Assembly (NCBI RefSeq): GCF_900095745.1
Contig: NZ_FMIR01000006.1
Location: forward strand, 62,001-126,000
Direction of reading: 5' to 3'
DNA: 64,000 bases
DNA from: Microbacterium oxydans
GTDB lineage: Bacteria; Actinomycetota; Actinomycetes; Actinomycetales; Microbacteriaceae
Shown here: one piece after another, positions 25,882 to 34,623 of the stretch
How positions within the stretch are numbered: position 1 is the stretch's first letter
How the letters are laid out: every line of letters starts with the position of its first letter
The notes under the pieces: model-generated
Told to the model about the DNA's origin: nothing
The model's input: the letters and a program-made list of their open reading frames with translations, nothing else
Database searches by the model: none
Position numbers and translations under genes: made by a program

Positions 25882-27490
25882 CCTCGGCCGCGCGAGCGCC
25901 GTCATCGGCGCCGGCACCCTCGTCTCCCGTCTCACCGGCCTGCTGCGCAGTATCGTCCTCGTCGGCGTCCTCGGGTCCGTCGCCTCCGAAGCGGCCGATG
26001 CGTTCACCTACGCGAACCAGCTACCGAACAGCGTCTTCTCTCTCATCTCGGTCGGAATCCTCACAGCCGTGATCGTCCCGCAGATCGTCAAGGCTACGGC
26101 GGACGCCGACGGCGGCAACGCATTCATCTCCAAGCTATTCACCCTCGGCACCGTCGTTCTGGTCGTCGTGACGGGAATTGCGACCGCGGCGGCGCCATGG
26201 CTGGTGCATCTGGTCGCCGGCAAGGCGAACGAGTCCACTCTCGCCCTGGCCACGGCGCTCGCCTACTGGTGCCTGCCACAGATCCTTCTCTACGGTCTCT
26301 ACGCGATGCTCGGCGAGGCCCTCAACGCACGAAAGATCTTCGGTCCGTTCACGTGGGCGCCTGTCGTCAACAACATCGTGTCCATCGCCGGCTTCCTCGC
26401 ACTCGGTGCTCTCTTCGGCCCGGTGTCCACGAAGGCGGCGGACTGGACGCCGGAGATGATCACCCTGCTTGGTGCCACGGCCACGCTGGGCATCGCGCTG
26501 CAGGCTGTCGTGCTGCTGGTGTTCTGGCGTCGAACGGGTCTCGCTCTGAAGCCCGACTTCCACTGGCGCGGTGTGGGTCTGGGCAATGTCGGACGCCTGG
26601 CGGGCTGGACCTTCCTCATGGCTTTCGCGAGCCTCTCCGCCGGAGTCCTTCAGGGTTACATCGTCAGTGAGGTCGCCGGTCTCGGTGCCTCCGCCACGGT
26701 GACGGCGAACGCCTGGCTCATCTTCATGCTCCCGTACTCAGTGATCGTGCTTTCGATCGGCACTCCCTACTTCACTCAGATCAGTGGGCACGCCGCTGCC
26801 GGGCGCGACGATGAGGTCCGCGCCGACATCGCACGAAGCATCCGTACTCTGTTGTTCTTCATCGTCGCAGCCACCGCCGCCGTCGCGGCCGCGGCCATTC
26901 CCGCCTCGCGCGTGTTCACCGACTCGGCGGCGGATGCCCAGGCGGCGGCTCTGGTGCTGATCGCTTACCTCGTCGGCCTCATCCCGCTCACGATCCTGTT
27001 CATCGTCCAGCGCACGTTCTACGCGTACGACGACACACGTACCCCGTTCTGGTTCACGATCTTCCAGTGCGTCCTCATCGTGGTCACCGCCCTCATCGCG
27101 CTCGGGATGCGCGAGGCGGGCATCATCCCGATCACCGCTCTCGCCGCTGCGGTCGCGCTCGGACAGTCGCTCGCCAGCATCCTGCAGACGGTCGTGGCCA
27201 CCTGGCTGCTGCACCGAAAGATCGGCGGCCTGCGAATCCGCTCCTGGATGTCAGCCATCGGTCGCTTCGCGGTTGCCGGCGTCCCCGCGGGTCTGGCCGG
27301 ATGGGGCGCTTTCGCACTCCTGGGCGGTACCGCGGGCTGGACGATGGCCGACAAGATCCAGGGAGCCGTCGGCACCGCGATCATCGGCCTCACGGTCGTG
27401 GTCGTCTACGTCGCGATCCTCGCCCTCATGCGCGCCCCGGAGCTCAAGGCGGCCGGCGGCCTCGTGCGTCGTTTCCTGCCCGGCCGCTGA
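25874..27490 (+). CDS. murJ: Lipid II flippase MurJ
   Basis: A 538-residue polytopic membrane protein with about 14 hydrophobic segments. It begins SSLGRASAVIGAGTLVSRLTG, the family N-terminal signature (S/T-R-x-x-G), and continues with ANQLPNSVFSLISVGILTAV, the typical MOP-superfamily helix pattern. MurJ moves lipid II across the cytoplasmic membrane for cell-wall synthesis. The GTG at 25874 is chosen since it restores the standard N-terminus and overlaps the DUF6049 stop by 8 bp, indicating translational coupling; a start at 25772 would add an unrelated basic stretch. No C-terminal kinase-like domain, as found in mycobacterial MviN, is present. Confidence 0.92.
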   Translation: MSSLGRASAVIGAGTLVSRLTGLLRSIVLVGVLGSVASEAADAFTYANQLPNSVFSLISVGILTAVIVPQIVKATADADGGNAFISKLFTLGTVVLVVVTGIATAAAPWLVHLVAGKANESTLALATALAYWCLPQILLYGLYAMLGEALNARKIFGPFTWAPVVNNIVSIAGFLALGALFGPVSTKAADWTPEMITLLGATATLGIALQAVVLLVFWRRTGLALKPDFHWRGVGLGNVGRLAGWTFLMAFASLSAGVLQGYIVSEVAGLGASATVTANAWLIFMLPYSVIVLSIGTPYFTQISGHAAAGRDDEVRADIARSIRTLLFFIVAATAAVAAAAIPASRVFTDSAADAQAAALVLIAYLVGLIPLTILFIVQRTFYAYDDTRTPFWFTIFQCVLIVVTALIALGMREAGIIPITALAAAVALGQSLASILQTVVATWLLHRKIGGLRIRSWMSAIGRFAVAGVPAGLAGWGAFALLGGTAGWTMADKIQGAVGTAIIGLTVVVVYVAILALMRAPELKAAGGLVRRFLPGR

Positions 27491-27535
27491 TCCGCGCACG
27501 GAGGCGTCTCCCAGCCCGGTGGCGCACACTGCTGA

Positions 27536-27562
27536 GGGAATGCCCCGCGGTTACCATGGGTT
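27536..27562 (+). promoter_or_regulatory. SigR/SigH-type promoter of trxBA
   Basis: GGAAT at 27537-27541 (with a preceding G) is followed by exactly 18 bp and then GTT at 27560-27562. GGAAT-N18-GTT is the consensus of actinobacterial thiol-stress sigma factors (SigR in Streptomyces, SigH in mycobacteria), whose known targets include trxB and trxA. It lies 48 bp before the trxB start. A dyad GTCGAA-N5-TTCGAC (27569-27585) sits at the predicted 5' end of the mRNA. Confidence 0.72.
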
Positions 27563-27609
27563 GAAGCAGTCGAAGGTCATTCGACCGCAGTTTCTAAGAC
27601 GGAGAGCAC

Positions 27610-28584
27610 ATGCGTCAGGTCATCATCATCGGCTCCGGCCCCGCCGGATTCACGGCTGCCATCTACGCGGCCAGGGCGAACCTCAAGCCGCTGCTCATCG
27701 CGAGTTCGGTCGAGGTCGGCGGCGAGCTCATGAACACCACCGAGGTCGAGAACTACCCGGGCTTCCCCGAGGGCATCCAGGGTCCTGAGCTGATGGCGAA
27801 GTTCCAGGAGCAGGCCGAGAAGTTCGGTACCGAGGTCCTCTACGACGACGTCACCGAGCTCGACCTCGCCGGCCCCGTCAAGACGGTCACGCTCGGCTCC
27901 GGCGCGGTGCACGAGACCCAGTCCCTGATCTACGCGACCGGCTCGGCCTACCGCAAGCTCGACATCGCCGGCGAGGAGCGCCTCTCCGGCTACGGCGTCT
28001 CCTGGTGCGCCACCTGCGACGGTTTCTTCTTCCGTGAGAAGACGATCGCCGTCGTCGGCGGTGGCGACTCCGCGATGGAAGAGGCGACATTCCTCACGCG
28101 CTTCGCCTCCAAGGTCTACGTGATCCACCGCAAGGACACCCTGCGGGCCTCGAAGATCATGCAGGAGCGCGCGTTCGCGAACGAGAAGATCGAGTTCGTG
28201 TGGAACAGCGAGGTCGCCGAGGTCCTCGGTGGCGACTCCGTCTCCGGTGTGCAGCTGCGCAACACGATCGACGGCACGCTCAGCGACCTTCCCATCGACG
28301 GACTCTTCATCGCGATCGGCAACGACCCGCGCACGCACCTCGTGCACGACAAGCTCGAGCTGACGCCCGAGGGCACCATCTGGGTCGACGGCCGCTCGTC
28401 GAAGACCTCGGTTCCCGGTGTGTTCGCCGCCGGCGACGTGATCGACCCCACCTACCGCCAGGCCATCACGGCTGCCGGCACCGGAACGATCGCGGCCCTG
28501 GATGCGGAGCACTTCCTCGCGGATCTCGAGGATGCCTCGGTCGAGGTGCCGGCCGCAGAGGCCGCTGAGATCATCGTCGCCTGA
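27610..28584 (+). CDS. trxB: Thioredoxin-disulfide reductase
   Basis: A 324-residue low-molecular-weight FAD/NADPH reductase. The FAD site is IIIGSGPAGFTAAIYAARA, the redox motif is WCATCDG (Cys at about 135 and 138), the NADPH site is VVGGGDSAMEEA, and the C-terminal FAD motif is FAAGDVIDPTYRQAITAAG. It passes electrons from NADPH to thioredoxin. The ATG has GGAGAG 5 nt ahead. It is transcribed with trxA 66 bp downstream, from a promoter resembling those of thiol-stress sigma factors, so induction by disulfide stress is likely. Confidence 0.97.
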   Translation: MRQVIIIGSGPAGFTAAIYAARANLKPLLIASSVEVGGELMNTTEVENYPGFPEGIQGPELMAKFQEQAEKFGTEVLYDDVTELDLAGPVKTVTLGSGAVHETQSLIYATGSAYRKLDIAGEERLSGYGVSWCATCDGFFFREKTIAVVGGGDSAMEEATFLTRFASKVYVIHRKDTLRASKIMQERAFANEKIEFVWNSEVAEVLGGDSVSGVQLRNTIDGTLSDLPIDGLFIAIGNDPRTHLVHDKLELTPEGTIWVDGRSSKTSVPGVFAAGDVIDPTYRQAITAAGTGTIAALDAEHFLADLEDASVEVPAAEAAEIIVA

Positions 28585-28650
28585 GGCGGCGGGAACACTT
28601 TTCGCTCGTCTGCTGTTGTAGCAGGCGAACCCCAATCAAGGAGAACTCTG

Positions 28651-28974
28651 ATGAGTGCAAAGGCTACGAGCCAGGCGACCTGGGAGCAGGACGTTCTGCA
28701 GGCCGACGGTCCGGTGCTGGTGGACTTCTGGGCTGAGTGGTGTGGTCCGTGTCGCATGGTCGCGCCGGTTCTGGACGAGATCCAGGCCGACAACCCCGAC
28801 AAGATCACCATCCTCAAGCTCAACGTCGACGAGAACCCCGAGCTGGCGATGAAGTATCAGATCACGTCGATCCCGGCGATGAAGGTCTTCCACGGTGGTG
28901 AGGTCAAGACGACCATCATCGGTGCGAAGCCGAAGTTCGCGCTCGAGAAGGACCTCGCCGCATTCATCGGCTGA
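28651..28974 (+). CDS. trxA: Thioredoxin
   Basis: A 107-residue thioredoxin with the WCGPC active site (Cys31 and Cys34) in DFWAEWCGPCRMVAPVLDE, the cis-proline region ITSIPAMKVFHGG, and normal length. It reduces protein disulfides and is recycled by TrxB, encoded just upstream. AAGGAGAA lies 8 nt before the ATG. A strong terminator follows 12 bp after the stop, closing the trxBA unit. Confidence 0.97.
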   Translation: MSAKATSQATWEQDVLQADGPVLVDFWAEWCGPCRMVAPVLDEIQADNPDKITILKLNVDENPELAMKYQITSIPAMKVFHGGEVKTTIIGAKPKFALEKDLAAFIG

Positions 28975-28986
28975 TCCTCTGACGTC

Positions 28987-29023
28987 GAAAAGGCCGCCAT
29001 CCCCCGGGGGTGGCGGCCTTTTC
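28987..29023 (+). terminator. Intrinsic terminator of trxBA
   Basis: GAAAAGGCCGCCA (28987-28999) pairs with TGGCGGCCTTTTC (29011-29023) around a C5G5 loop region that also pairs in part. The A-run/T-run flanks make it a bidirectional intrinsic terminator, also useful to the convergent gene at 29038. Confidence 0.9.
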
Positions 29024-29037
29024 GTGTCCTCAGGCGG

Positions 29038-29373
29038 TCAGGAGGCGTCGGCGACGCTGGGGTCCCAGCGTCGATGACGCTGCTTCTCGTCGAGAAGCCC
29101 CCAGACGGCCGAGGTGAGCTCGGGGTACTCCAGTGCGATCTGACGCAGCACACGGTAGTGCCGAGCGGCGTTGGGGCGCACTCCGTCGTTCGCGTTGATG
29201 TTGTCAGCGCGCAGAAGGTAGACGACCAACTCGTCGACGCTCGGCAACTCCTCCATGAACTCCCAGGGGTCTTCCCCGCCGAGGAGTCGCTCCTGGATGA
29301 GAACCGCGAGTTCGTCGGCGGCCTCCGCGCGCAGCACTTCCAGGCTGGCGCGGCGCTGAACGGACTCGGTCAT
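29038..29373 (-). CDS. Conserved-looking protein of unknown function
   Basis: A 111-residue acidic, soluble protein, mostly helical by appearance (ASLEVLRAEAADELAVLIQERL, then WGLLDEKQRHRRWDPS). No motif I recognise. Codon usage is like its neighbours and a TAGGCT -10 hexamer (29380-29385, minus strand) ends 6 nt before the ATG, so it looks like a true, leaderless gene. It is separated from the upstream sugar transporter by only 9 bp but has its own apparent promoter inside that end region. It converges on trxA. Confidence 0.7.
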   Translation of the reverse strand: MTESVQRRASLEVLRAEAADELAVLIQERLLGGEDPWEFMEELPSVDELVVYLLRADNINANDGVRPNAARHYRVLRQIALEYPELTSAVWGLLDEKQRHRRWDPSVADAS

Positions 29374-29382
29374 GCAACAAGC

Positions 29383-30831
29383 CTACGTCTGCTGCGGGCG
29401 CCCGCGTCGCACGACCTTCATGTTCTCGGTCATCTCCTCGAGCTCTTTGCCCTTGGTCTCAGGAACCTTGAAGAACACGAAGAAGAACGACAGGAGCGCG
29501 AAGAACGCGTAGAAGCCGTACGCGAACGTGAGTCCGATCTCGGCGAAGGCCGGGAACGTGGTCGAGATGAAGAAGTTCGCGACCCACTGCGCTGCCGCAG
29601 CCACCGCGAGAGCGCCGGCGCGGATGGAGTTCGGGAAGATCTCGCCCAGCAGCACCCAGACCAGCGGCCCCCAGCTCGCGCCGAAGAACACCACGAAGCC
29701 GTTCGCGCAGACCAGTGCGACAGTCGCCCACGGGTCGGGGAGCGTCGCCGTGCCCTCGGCATTCAGCGTGCCGAACGAGAACGCGACGGCCATGAGCCCC
29801 AGCGTCACCGTCATACCGACGGAGCCCACGAGGAGCATGATCCGTCGCCCGATCTTGTCGACCAGCAGGATGGCGACGATCGTCACGACGATGTTCGTCA
29901 CCGACGTGATGACGGAGGTGAGCAGAGCGCTCGACTCGTCGAACCCGACCGACTGCCACAGGGTCGTCGAGTAGTAGAAGATCACATTGATGCCGACGAA
30001 CTGCTGGAACACCGAGAGCAGGATGCCGATCCAGACGATCGGCTTCAACCCGAAGCGGTTGCCCCGAAGGTCCCGGAGCGACTCGGATCGCTCCGTGTTG
30101 ATCGTCCCGGTGATCTCCTTGATCTTCGCGTCGGTGTCGACGGTCCCGGTGACGGTCTCCAGCACCTTGGCCGCCCGCTCCAATTCGCCCTTGCGCACCA
30201 GATACCGCGGCGATTCCGGCAGTCGCAGCGACATGAGCCCGTAGACGAGGGCGGGGATCGCGGCGACCATGAACATCCATCGCCAGGCGGTGAGCCCCCA
30301 GAGCGGCTGGTCGGCGGCCCCGGCGAGGTTGGCGAGCAGCGCGTCGGAGAGGAGCGCCGCGAAGATACCGGTCACGATCGCGAGCTGCTGCAGCGATCCG
30401 AGGCGCCCGCGCACCGCGGCCGGCGAGACCTCCGCGATGTAGGCGGGGGCGATGACCGATGCCGCGCCGACTCCGAGGCCGCCGATCACGCGCCAGACGA
30501 TCAGATCGATGACGCCGAACGCGAGTCCGGATCCGATCGCCGAGATGAAGAACATCGCCGCGGCGACCACCATCACAGGGATGCGCCCGTACTTGTTCGA
30601 CACCGGTCCCGCGAACCAGGCACCCACGGCGCAACCGATGAGGGCCGACGAGACGGCGAAGCCCTTCAGTGCGGTTCCGAGGTCGAAGCCGGAGACGTCA
30701 CCGGCGAGAGCGTCGACCGCTCCGTTGATCACGGCGGTGTCGAATCCGAAAAGGAAACCACCTAGCGCCGCCGCGACGCTCACCGCGATCACACGGCGCT
30801 TGATGGCAGCTGGACCTGATGCTCTGGACAT
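29383..30831 (-). CDS. MFS sugar porter (GalP/XylE-like proton symporter)
   Basis: A 482-residue, 12-helix transporter of the sugar porter family. Signatures are GGFLFGFDTAVINGA in helix 1, RIPVMVVAA in the first loop, PESPRYLVRKG in the central loop, FVGINVIFYYSTTLW in helix 7, and VPETKGKELEEM at the end. Members take up hexoses, pentoses or inositol with protons; the exact sugar cannot be read here. The ATG has GAGGGGGAG upstream. No sugar-catabolic gene is adjacent. Confidence 0.92.
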   Translation of the reverse strand: MSRASGPAAIKRRVIAVSVAAALGGFLFGFDTAVINGAVDALAGDVSGFDLGTALKGFAVSSALIGCAVGAWFAGPVSNKYGRIPVMVVAAAMFFISAIGSGLAFGVIDLIVWRVIGGLGVGAASVIAPAYIAEVSPAAVRGRLGSLQQLAIVTGIFAALLSDALLANLAGAADQPLWGLTAWRWMFMVAAIPALVYGLMSLRLPESPRYLVRKGELERAAKVLETVTGTVDTDAKIKEITGTINTERSESLRDLRGNRFGLKPIVWIGILLSVFQQFVGINVIFYYSTTLWQSVGFDESSALLTSVITSVTNIVVTIVAILLVDKIGRRIMLLVGSVGMTVTLGLMAVAFSFGTLNAEGTATLPDPWATVALVCANGFVVFFGASWGPLVWVLLGEIFPNSIRAGALAVAAAAQWVANFFISTTFPAFAEIGLTFAYGFYAFFALLSFFFVFFKVPETKGKELEEMTENMKVVRRGRPQQT

Positions 30832-30894
30832 GACTGACTCCCCCTCGACGTCAAGATGACGCGAGTCTAGATGAAGGGCGGACGACGGTGGGTG

Positions 30895-31869
30895 TTACCC
30901 GGCGGAGCCGTAGCCGCTCTCGCCGAGTTCCTCGAGAATGCGATTGAGGTCCTGGATCGAAGCGAAATCGATTGTGACCTGGCCTTTTCGTGCGCCGAGT
31001 GCGATCTTGACGCGGGTGTTCAGCCGATCACCGAGCTTGCCGGCGACCTCGTCGAGGTACGCCCGTCGTGCTCCGGGAGTCGCTTTCGTCGTCTTGCCGG
31101 CCGAGGGCTGCGACTTGGCGGCCTCTTCCGTGGCGCGCACGGAGAGGTCTTCGTTCACGACCTTGTCGGCGAGACGCTGCATCGATTCGGGATTCTCGAG
31201 GCTGAGGATCGCGCGGGCGTGGCCTGCTGTGAGCACGCCGGCAGCGACGCGCTGCTGCACCGGGACGGGCAGCTTCAGGAGTCGGATCGTGTTGCTGATC
31301 TGGGGACGCGAGCGGCCGATGCGCGTGGCCAGCTCCTCCTGAGTGATGCCGAAGTCCTCCAGAAGCTGCTGGTACGCAGACGCTTCTTCCAGCGGGTTGA
31401 GCTCGGACCGGTGCAGGTTCTCGAGCAGGGCATCGCGAAGGAGATCCTCATCGGCCGTCTCGCGCACGATGGCGGGAATCGTCTCGAGTCCTGCCTCACG
31501 AGCGGCGCGGGTACGCCGCTCCCCCATGATCAGCTCGTACTCGCCCTCGGTGTTCTTGCGAACGACCACGGGCTGCAGCACTCCGAACTCGCGCACGCTG
31601 TGCACCAGCTCCGCCAGGTCTTCCGGGTTGAAGTGCGTCCGCGGCTGGCGGGGGTTCGGGACGATCGCATTTGGGTCCACCTGGACCAGATGGATCCCGG
31701 GCACCTCTTCCAGCGCGGGGGCCTCGGCATCCGGCCCGATGGTCGCCTCCGCGGCAGCCGGCCGCAGGCTCGCGCCGGGGAAGAAGACATCGACGGGACG
31801 CTCCGCCTGATCAGCCGTGGGGATCAGGGCTCCGATACCCCGACCCAGTCCAGTGCGCTTGGCCATCAT
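30895..31869 (-). CDS. parB: Chromosome-partitioning protein ParB
   Basis: A 324-residue ParB with the N-terminal KRTGLGRGIGALI, the CTP-binding ParB/Srx region (VQVDPNAIVPNPRQPR; GERRTRAAREAG), a helix-turn-helix that reads parS (EELATRIGRSRPQISNTIRLL) and a C-terminal dimerisation domain. It loads on the parS sites found at 32776-34639 and spreads to organise the origin for segregation. The ATG overlaps the ParA stop by 4 bp (parA-parB operon). All expected domains are present. Confidence 0.97.
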   Translation of the reverse strand: MMAKRTGLGRGIGALIPTADQAERPVDVFFPGASLRPAAAEATIGPDAEAPALEEVPGIHLVQVDPNAIVPNPRQPRTHFNPEDLAELVHSVREFGVLQPVVVRKNTEGEYELIMGERRTRAAREAGLETIPAIVRETADEDLLRDALLENLHRSELNPLEEASAYQQLLEDFGITQEELATRIGRSRPQISNTIRLLKLPVPVQQRVAAGVLTAGHARAILSLENPESMQRLADKVVNEDLSVRATEEAAKSQPSAGKTTKATPGARRAYLDEVAGKLGDRLNTRVKIALGARKGQVTIDFASIQDLNRILEELGESGYGSAG

Positions 31870-32792
31870 TTCTCCTTGCTCTGCGTCGCGGTTCGCGATG
31901 CGATCTCGACGGCGGCTTCGCGGTAGGCGATGGCACCGGCGGATTGTCCGTCATAGGCGATCACGGTCTGTCCGAAGCTCGGCGCTTCAGACACCCGGAC
32001 CGATCGCGGAATCACCGTCTCCAGCACCTGATCCGGGAAGTGCGTGCGCACCTCTTCCGCAACCTGCTGGGCGAGCCGGGTGCGGCCGTCGAACATGGTC
32101 AGCAGGATGGTGGAGAGATGCAGGTCGGGATTCAGGTGCTTCTGGATCATCTGGATGCTGCCGAGCAGCTGGCTCAGCCCTTCCAGCGCGTAGTACTCGC
32201 ACTGGATCGGGATGAACACCTCGGATGCCGCTGTGAAGGCGTTGATCGTGAGCAGACCCAGTGACGGCGGGCAGTCGATGATGACGTAGTCCATCGGGTT
32301 GTCGGCGAGGTAGTCCACCAGTGCGCGACGCAGTCGGTGCTCACGGGCCACCTGCGCGACGAGTTCGATCTCCGCGCCCGCAAGGTGGATGGTGCTGGGT
32401 GCGCAGAACAGGTTCGGGTCTTCCGGACTGGGCTGCACGATGTCAGCGAGGGGCACCTCCTCGATGAGGACGTCGTAAACGCTGGGGATGTCGGCACTGT
32501 GCGGAACACCCAGCGCGGTCGAGGCATTGCCCTGCGGGTCGAGGTCGATGACGAGGACCTTCGCCCCCAGGCCCGCGAGGGCGGAGGCGACATTCACGGC
32601 CGTCGTGGTCTTACCGACGCCGCCCTTCTGGTTCGACACCGTCAGCACGCGCGTCTCACCCGTGAACTCGACCGACGCGGCTTCCAGCGCGCGCCTCCGA
32701 GCCGAAAGGTCGGCAATCTCCCGCGCGAGCGGCGTATCCATCCCGAACGATTCGTTCGCCGATGTCTTCTCGGATTGTTTCACGTGAAACAT
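31866..32792 (-). CDS. parA: Chromosome-partitioning ATPase ParA (Soj family)
   Basis: A 308-residue ATPase with the deviant Walker A KGGVGKTT (about 56-63), the DLDPQGNAS motif and the DCPPSLG switch block. It forms the ATP-dependent gradient that moves ParB-parS complexes. The ATG at 32792 has AAGGAG just upstream, and the first six codons (MFHVKQ) are written by a parS site, so the N-terminus is partly dictated by DNA-site sequence; a later Met at residue 18 (32741) is possible but has no good ribosome binding site. It precedes parB with a 4-bp overlap. Confidence 0.96.
   Translation of the reverse strand: MFHVKQSEKTSANESFGMDTPLAREIADLSARRRALEAASVEFTGETRVLTVSNQKGGVGKTTTAVNVASALAGLGAKVLVIDLDPQGNASTALGVPHSADIPSVYDVLIEEVPLADIVQPSPEDPNLFCAPSTIHLAGAEIELVAQVAREHRLRRALVDYLADNPMDYVIIDCPPSLGLLTINAFTAASEVFIPIQCEYYALEGLSQLLGSIQMIQKHLNPDLHLSTILLTMFDGRTRLAQQVAEEVRTHFPDQVLETVIPRSVRVSEAPSFGQTVIAYDGQSAGAIAYREAAVEIASRTATQSKEK
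32776..32791. promoter_or_regulatory. parS site 1 (inside parA start)
   Basis: TGTTTCACGTGAAACA, a perfect match to the ParB site consensus. On the minus strand it supplies codons 1-6 of parA (ATG of parA ends at 32790-32792). Confidence 0.95.
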
Positions 32793-32971
32793 CCACTCCT
32801 TTCGGGGCCGCGTTCCACTCTAATCGCTGCGGGCGACACCGGCTTACGTGAGCCCACTTGTGGGAAAGCCGACCCACGAGCCCGAACTCCCACAATCAGC
32901 TTGTGGTGGAGACCATGGCGGGGCGGGGCGGTGCGCGGGCCAGGACCCCACCGCGGAGTGGCCCAGACCAA

Positions 32972-32987
32972 TGTTTCACGTGAAACA
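32972..32987. promoter_or_regulatory. parS site 2
   Basis: Perfect TGTTTCACGTGAAACA, in the spacer between parA and rsmG. Confidence 0.95.
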
Positions 32988-33182
32988 AGGACCGATTCAC
33001 CGCCTTCAGCCGATCCCGAGCGAGAAAGGTCGGATGCCGGAAGGGCGACCCCTGTTGGCTGTTCGAAGGGCGGGGCCATGCCCGATCGCGACCACGAATG
33101 CGGAGAATGGTCAACGGCGCCTGGAGGCTCCCTGGCGCTTGTCGGCGCGCGAGAATCCTGCGAGTTCTCGAGCAGACACGTC

Positions 33183-33198
33183 CGTTTCACGTGAAACA
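33183..33198. promoter_or_regulatory. parS site 3
   Basis: CGTTTCACGTGAAACA, one mismatch at the outermost base; the 14-bp core is intact. Confidence 0.93.
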
Positions 33199-33573
33199 TC
33201 CGCTTGGCTAAGCACGACGTGCAGGCATTCGCCGCGCATCCCTCCCCCTCCCCCTGTTTCCGGTGGTGAGGCTCGTCTCCACGCCATCAGACCCGCGATC
33301 AACACGGCACTAATGCTCGAGGAGCGCACTATCCGACCAGCGGCGCTCCGGTTCAGAGGAGCCGTCCGACACAACCGATACCGAGGTCGACTCGAAGCAC
33401 GCAGCCCGACAATCGCAACTGCCGGAAGAGTTGCCTGCGCATTCCTCCCTCTGTCGCGATCGGCACGGTGTCAATTACCTCCCCGAAACCACGCCCATGA
33501 TCGACATGCGGATACGACCCCACGGGACAGGGACATCTATGAAGCAGGGACATCTCCCTACGCCGCACCGCGC

Positions 33574-33589
33574 CGTTTCACGTGAAACA
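33574..33589. promoter_or_regulatory. parS site 4
   Basis: CGTTTCACGTGAAACA, same variant as site 3. Confidence 0.93.
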
Positions 33590-33887
33590 TCGTGGATCGC
33601 GTAGACGCCGAACGCGCGCGCAGGGCACAGATGGCTCCGACACTTCGGAGCCGAGAGCATGGGCTGCCAGCCATCGACGTCCACACAAGACCAGCTCCGG
33701 CTGTCCCTCTGGATGGAATGCCTCAACCGAACGGGGACTGTCCACGCGCACTCCGCACCCGGGACCGCGACCTCTTCTTCAATCCTTCGAACGTCAGCCC
33801 CGTCACCACTGTGTGCTCACAGGGTGACTGCCTGATGGTCACCTCATGAAGCGAGAGAAGAAGGCCGGCACGACGCAGCTACCCCGA

Positions 33888-33903
33888 TGTTCCACGTGAT
33901 ACA
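33888..33903. promoter_or_regulatory. Degenerate parS-like site 5
   Basis: TGTTCCACGTGATACA, two differences from the consensus, one in each arm. It lies 40 bp from perfect site 6, so it may be a weak or decayed copy. Confidence 0.6.
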
Positions 33904-33942
33904 TCGGTGCAGACAAGCGTGTCCAGAAACTCCGAAGCGGGG

Positions 33943-33958
33943 TGTTTCACGTGAAACA
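33943..33958. promoter_or_regulatory. parS site 6
   Basis: Perfect TGTTTCACGTGAAACA, just beyond the 3' end of rsmG. Confidence 0.95.
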
Positions 33959-33982
33959 CCCCGCTGGCGTGATGCGAGAACT

Positions 33983-34603
33983 TCAGCGGACGCGAGCCCG
34001 AACGACACGGGTCGTCTCCGTGAGCACACCCTCGCCCAATACTTCGACTCGCACGTCGGAGAGGCGGAACCTCTTGATCTGCTTCTGGGCGGCTTCGATC
34101 TCGTTCGCTGCATTCATACCCTTGAGCAGAGTGAGTTCTCCCCCGTCACGCACCAGCGGTGCAGTGATCGGGATCAGAGTTCGCAGCGCGCTCACGGCGC
34201 GGGCAGTGACGATGTCGAAAGCTGCGGGGGGCACGTCTTCGGCACGCGCCCGCAGCACCGTTGTGTTGGTCAGTCCCAGTTCCGAAACCTGCTCGTTCAG
34301 CCAGGTGACGCGGCGTTCCATCGGCTCGACGAGAGTCCACTGCACATCAGGTCGAGCAATAGCGAGGACGATCCCCGGAAGACCTGCTCCCGATCCGATG
34401 TCCGCAACAGAACCGTGGAAGAGCGGTGCGGCGATCACGCTGTTGAGGATGTGCCGCGTCCACAGGCGAGGAAGCTCGAGAGGACCGATGAGTCCCCTCT
34501 CCTCACCTTCGCGCGCGAGCGCTTCCGTGAACGCGCGTGCGACATCGATACGATCTCCGAACAGTTCCGCGGAGATCTCCGGTTCCAGCTCGAGGTCACT
34601 CAT
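33983..34603 (-). CDS. rsmG: 16S rRNA (guanine527-N7)-methyltransferase RsmG
   Basis: A 206-residue SAM-dependent methyltransferase that makes m7G527 in 16S rRNA. The SAM site is VADIGSGAGLPGIVLA (about 66-81), with LVEPMERRVTWLNE and the later VTARAVSALRTLIP typical of RsmG/GidB. Its place between jag and parA is the conserved order around bacterial origins. The start at 34603 follows parS site 7. Loss of this gene in other bacteria gives low-level streptomycin resistance; here it looks intact. Confidence 0.96.
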   Translation of the reverse strand: MSDLELEPEISAELFGDRIDVARAFTEALAREGEERGLIGPLELPRLWTRHILNSVIAAPLFHGSVADIGSGAGLPGIVLAIARPDVQWTLVEPMERRVTWLNEQVSELGLTNTTVLRARAEDVPPAAFDIVTARAVSALRTLIPITAPLVRDGGELTLLKGMNAANEIEAAQKQIKRFRLSDVRVEVLGEGVLTETTRVVRARVR

Positions 34604-34623
34604 GAGCGTCCGCGATAGATCGA

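Larger units (their letters stand above)
32793..33982. other. 1.2-kb non-coding spacer carrying parS sites
   Basis: Between parA and rsmG I see no gene with family similarity, ribosome binding site or normal codon pattern. Open frames here are interrupted, arginine/proline-rich translations. What the stretch holds is a set of parS sites (listed separately). Base composition and codon-like periodicity differ from the flanking genes. It probably works as the centromere and ParB loading zone. Confidence 0.75.

Noticed and set aside
32848..33585. Open frames in the parA-rsmG spacer (also 33592-33849 and 33887-34618)
   Set aside because: No ribosome binding sites or family similarity, and several start only because parS reads as MFHVK or VSRET. 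Treated as non-coding.
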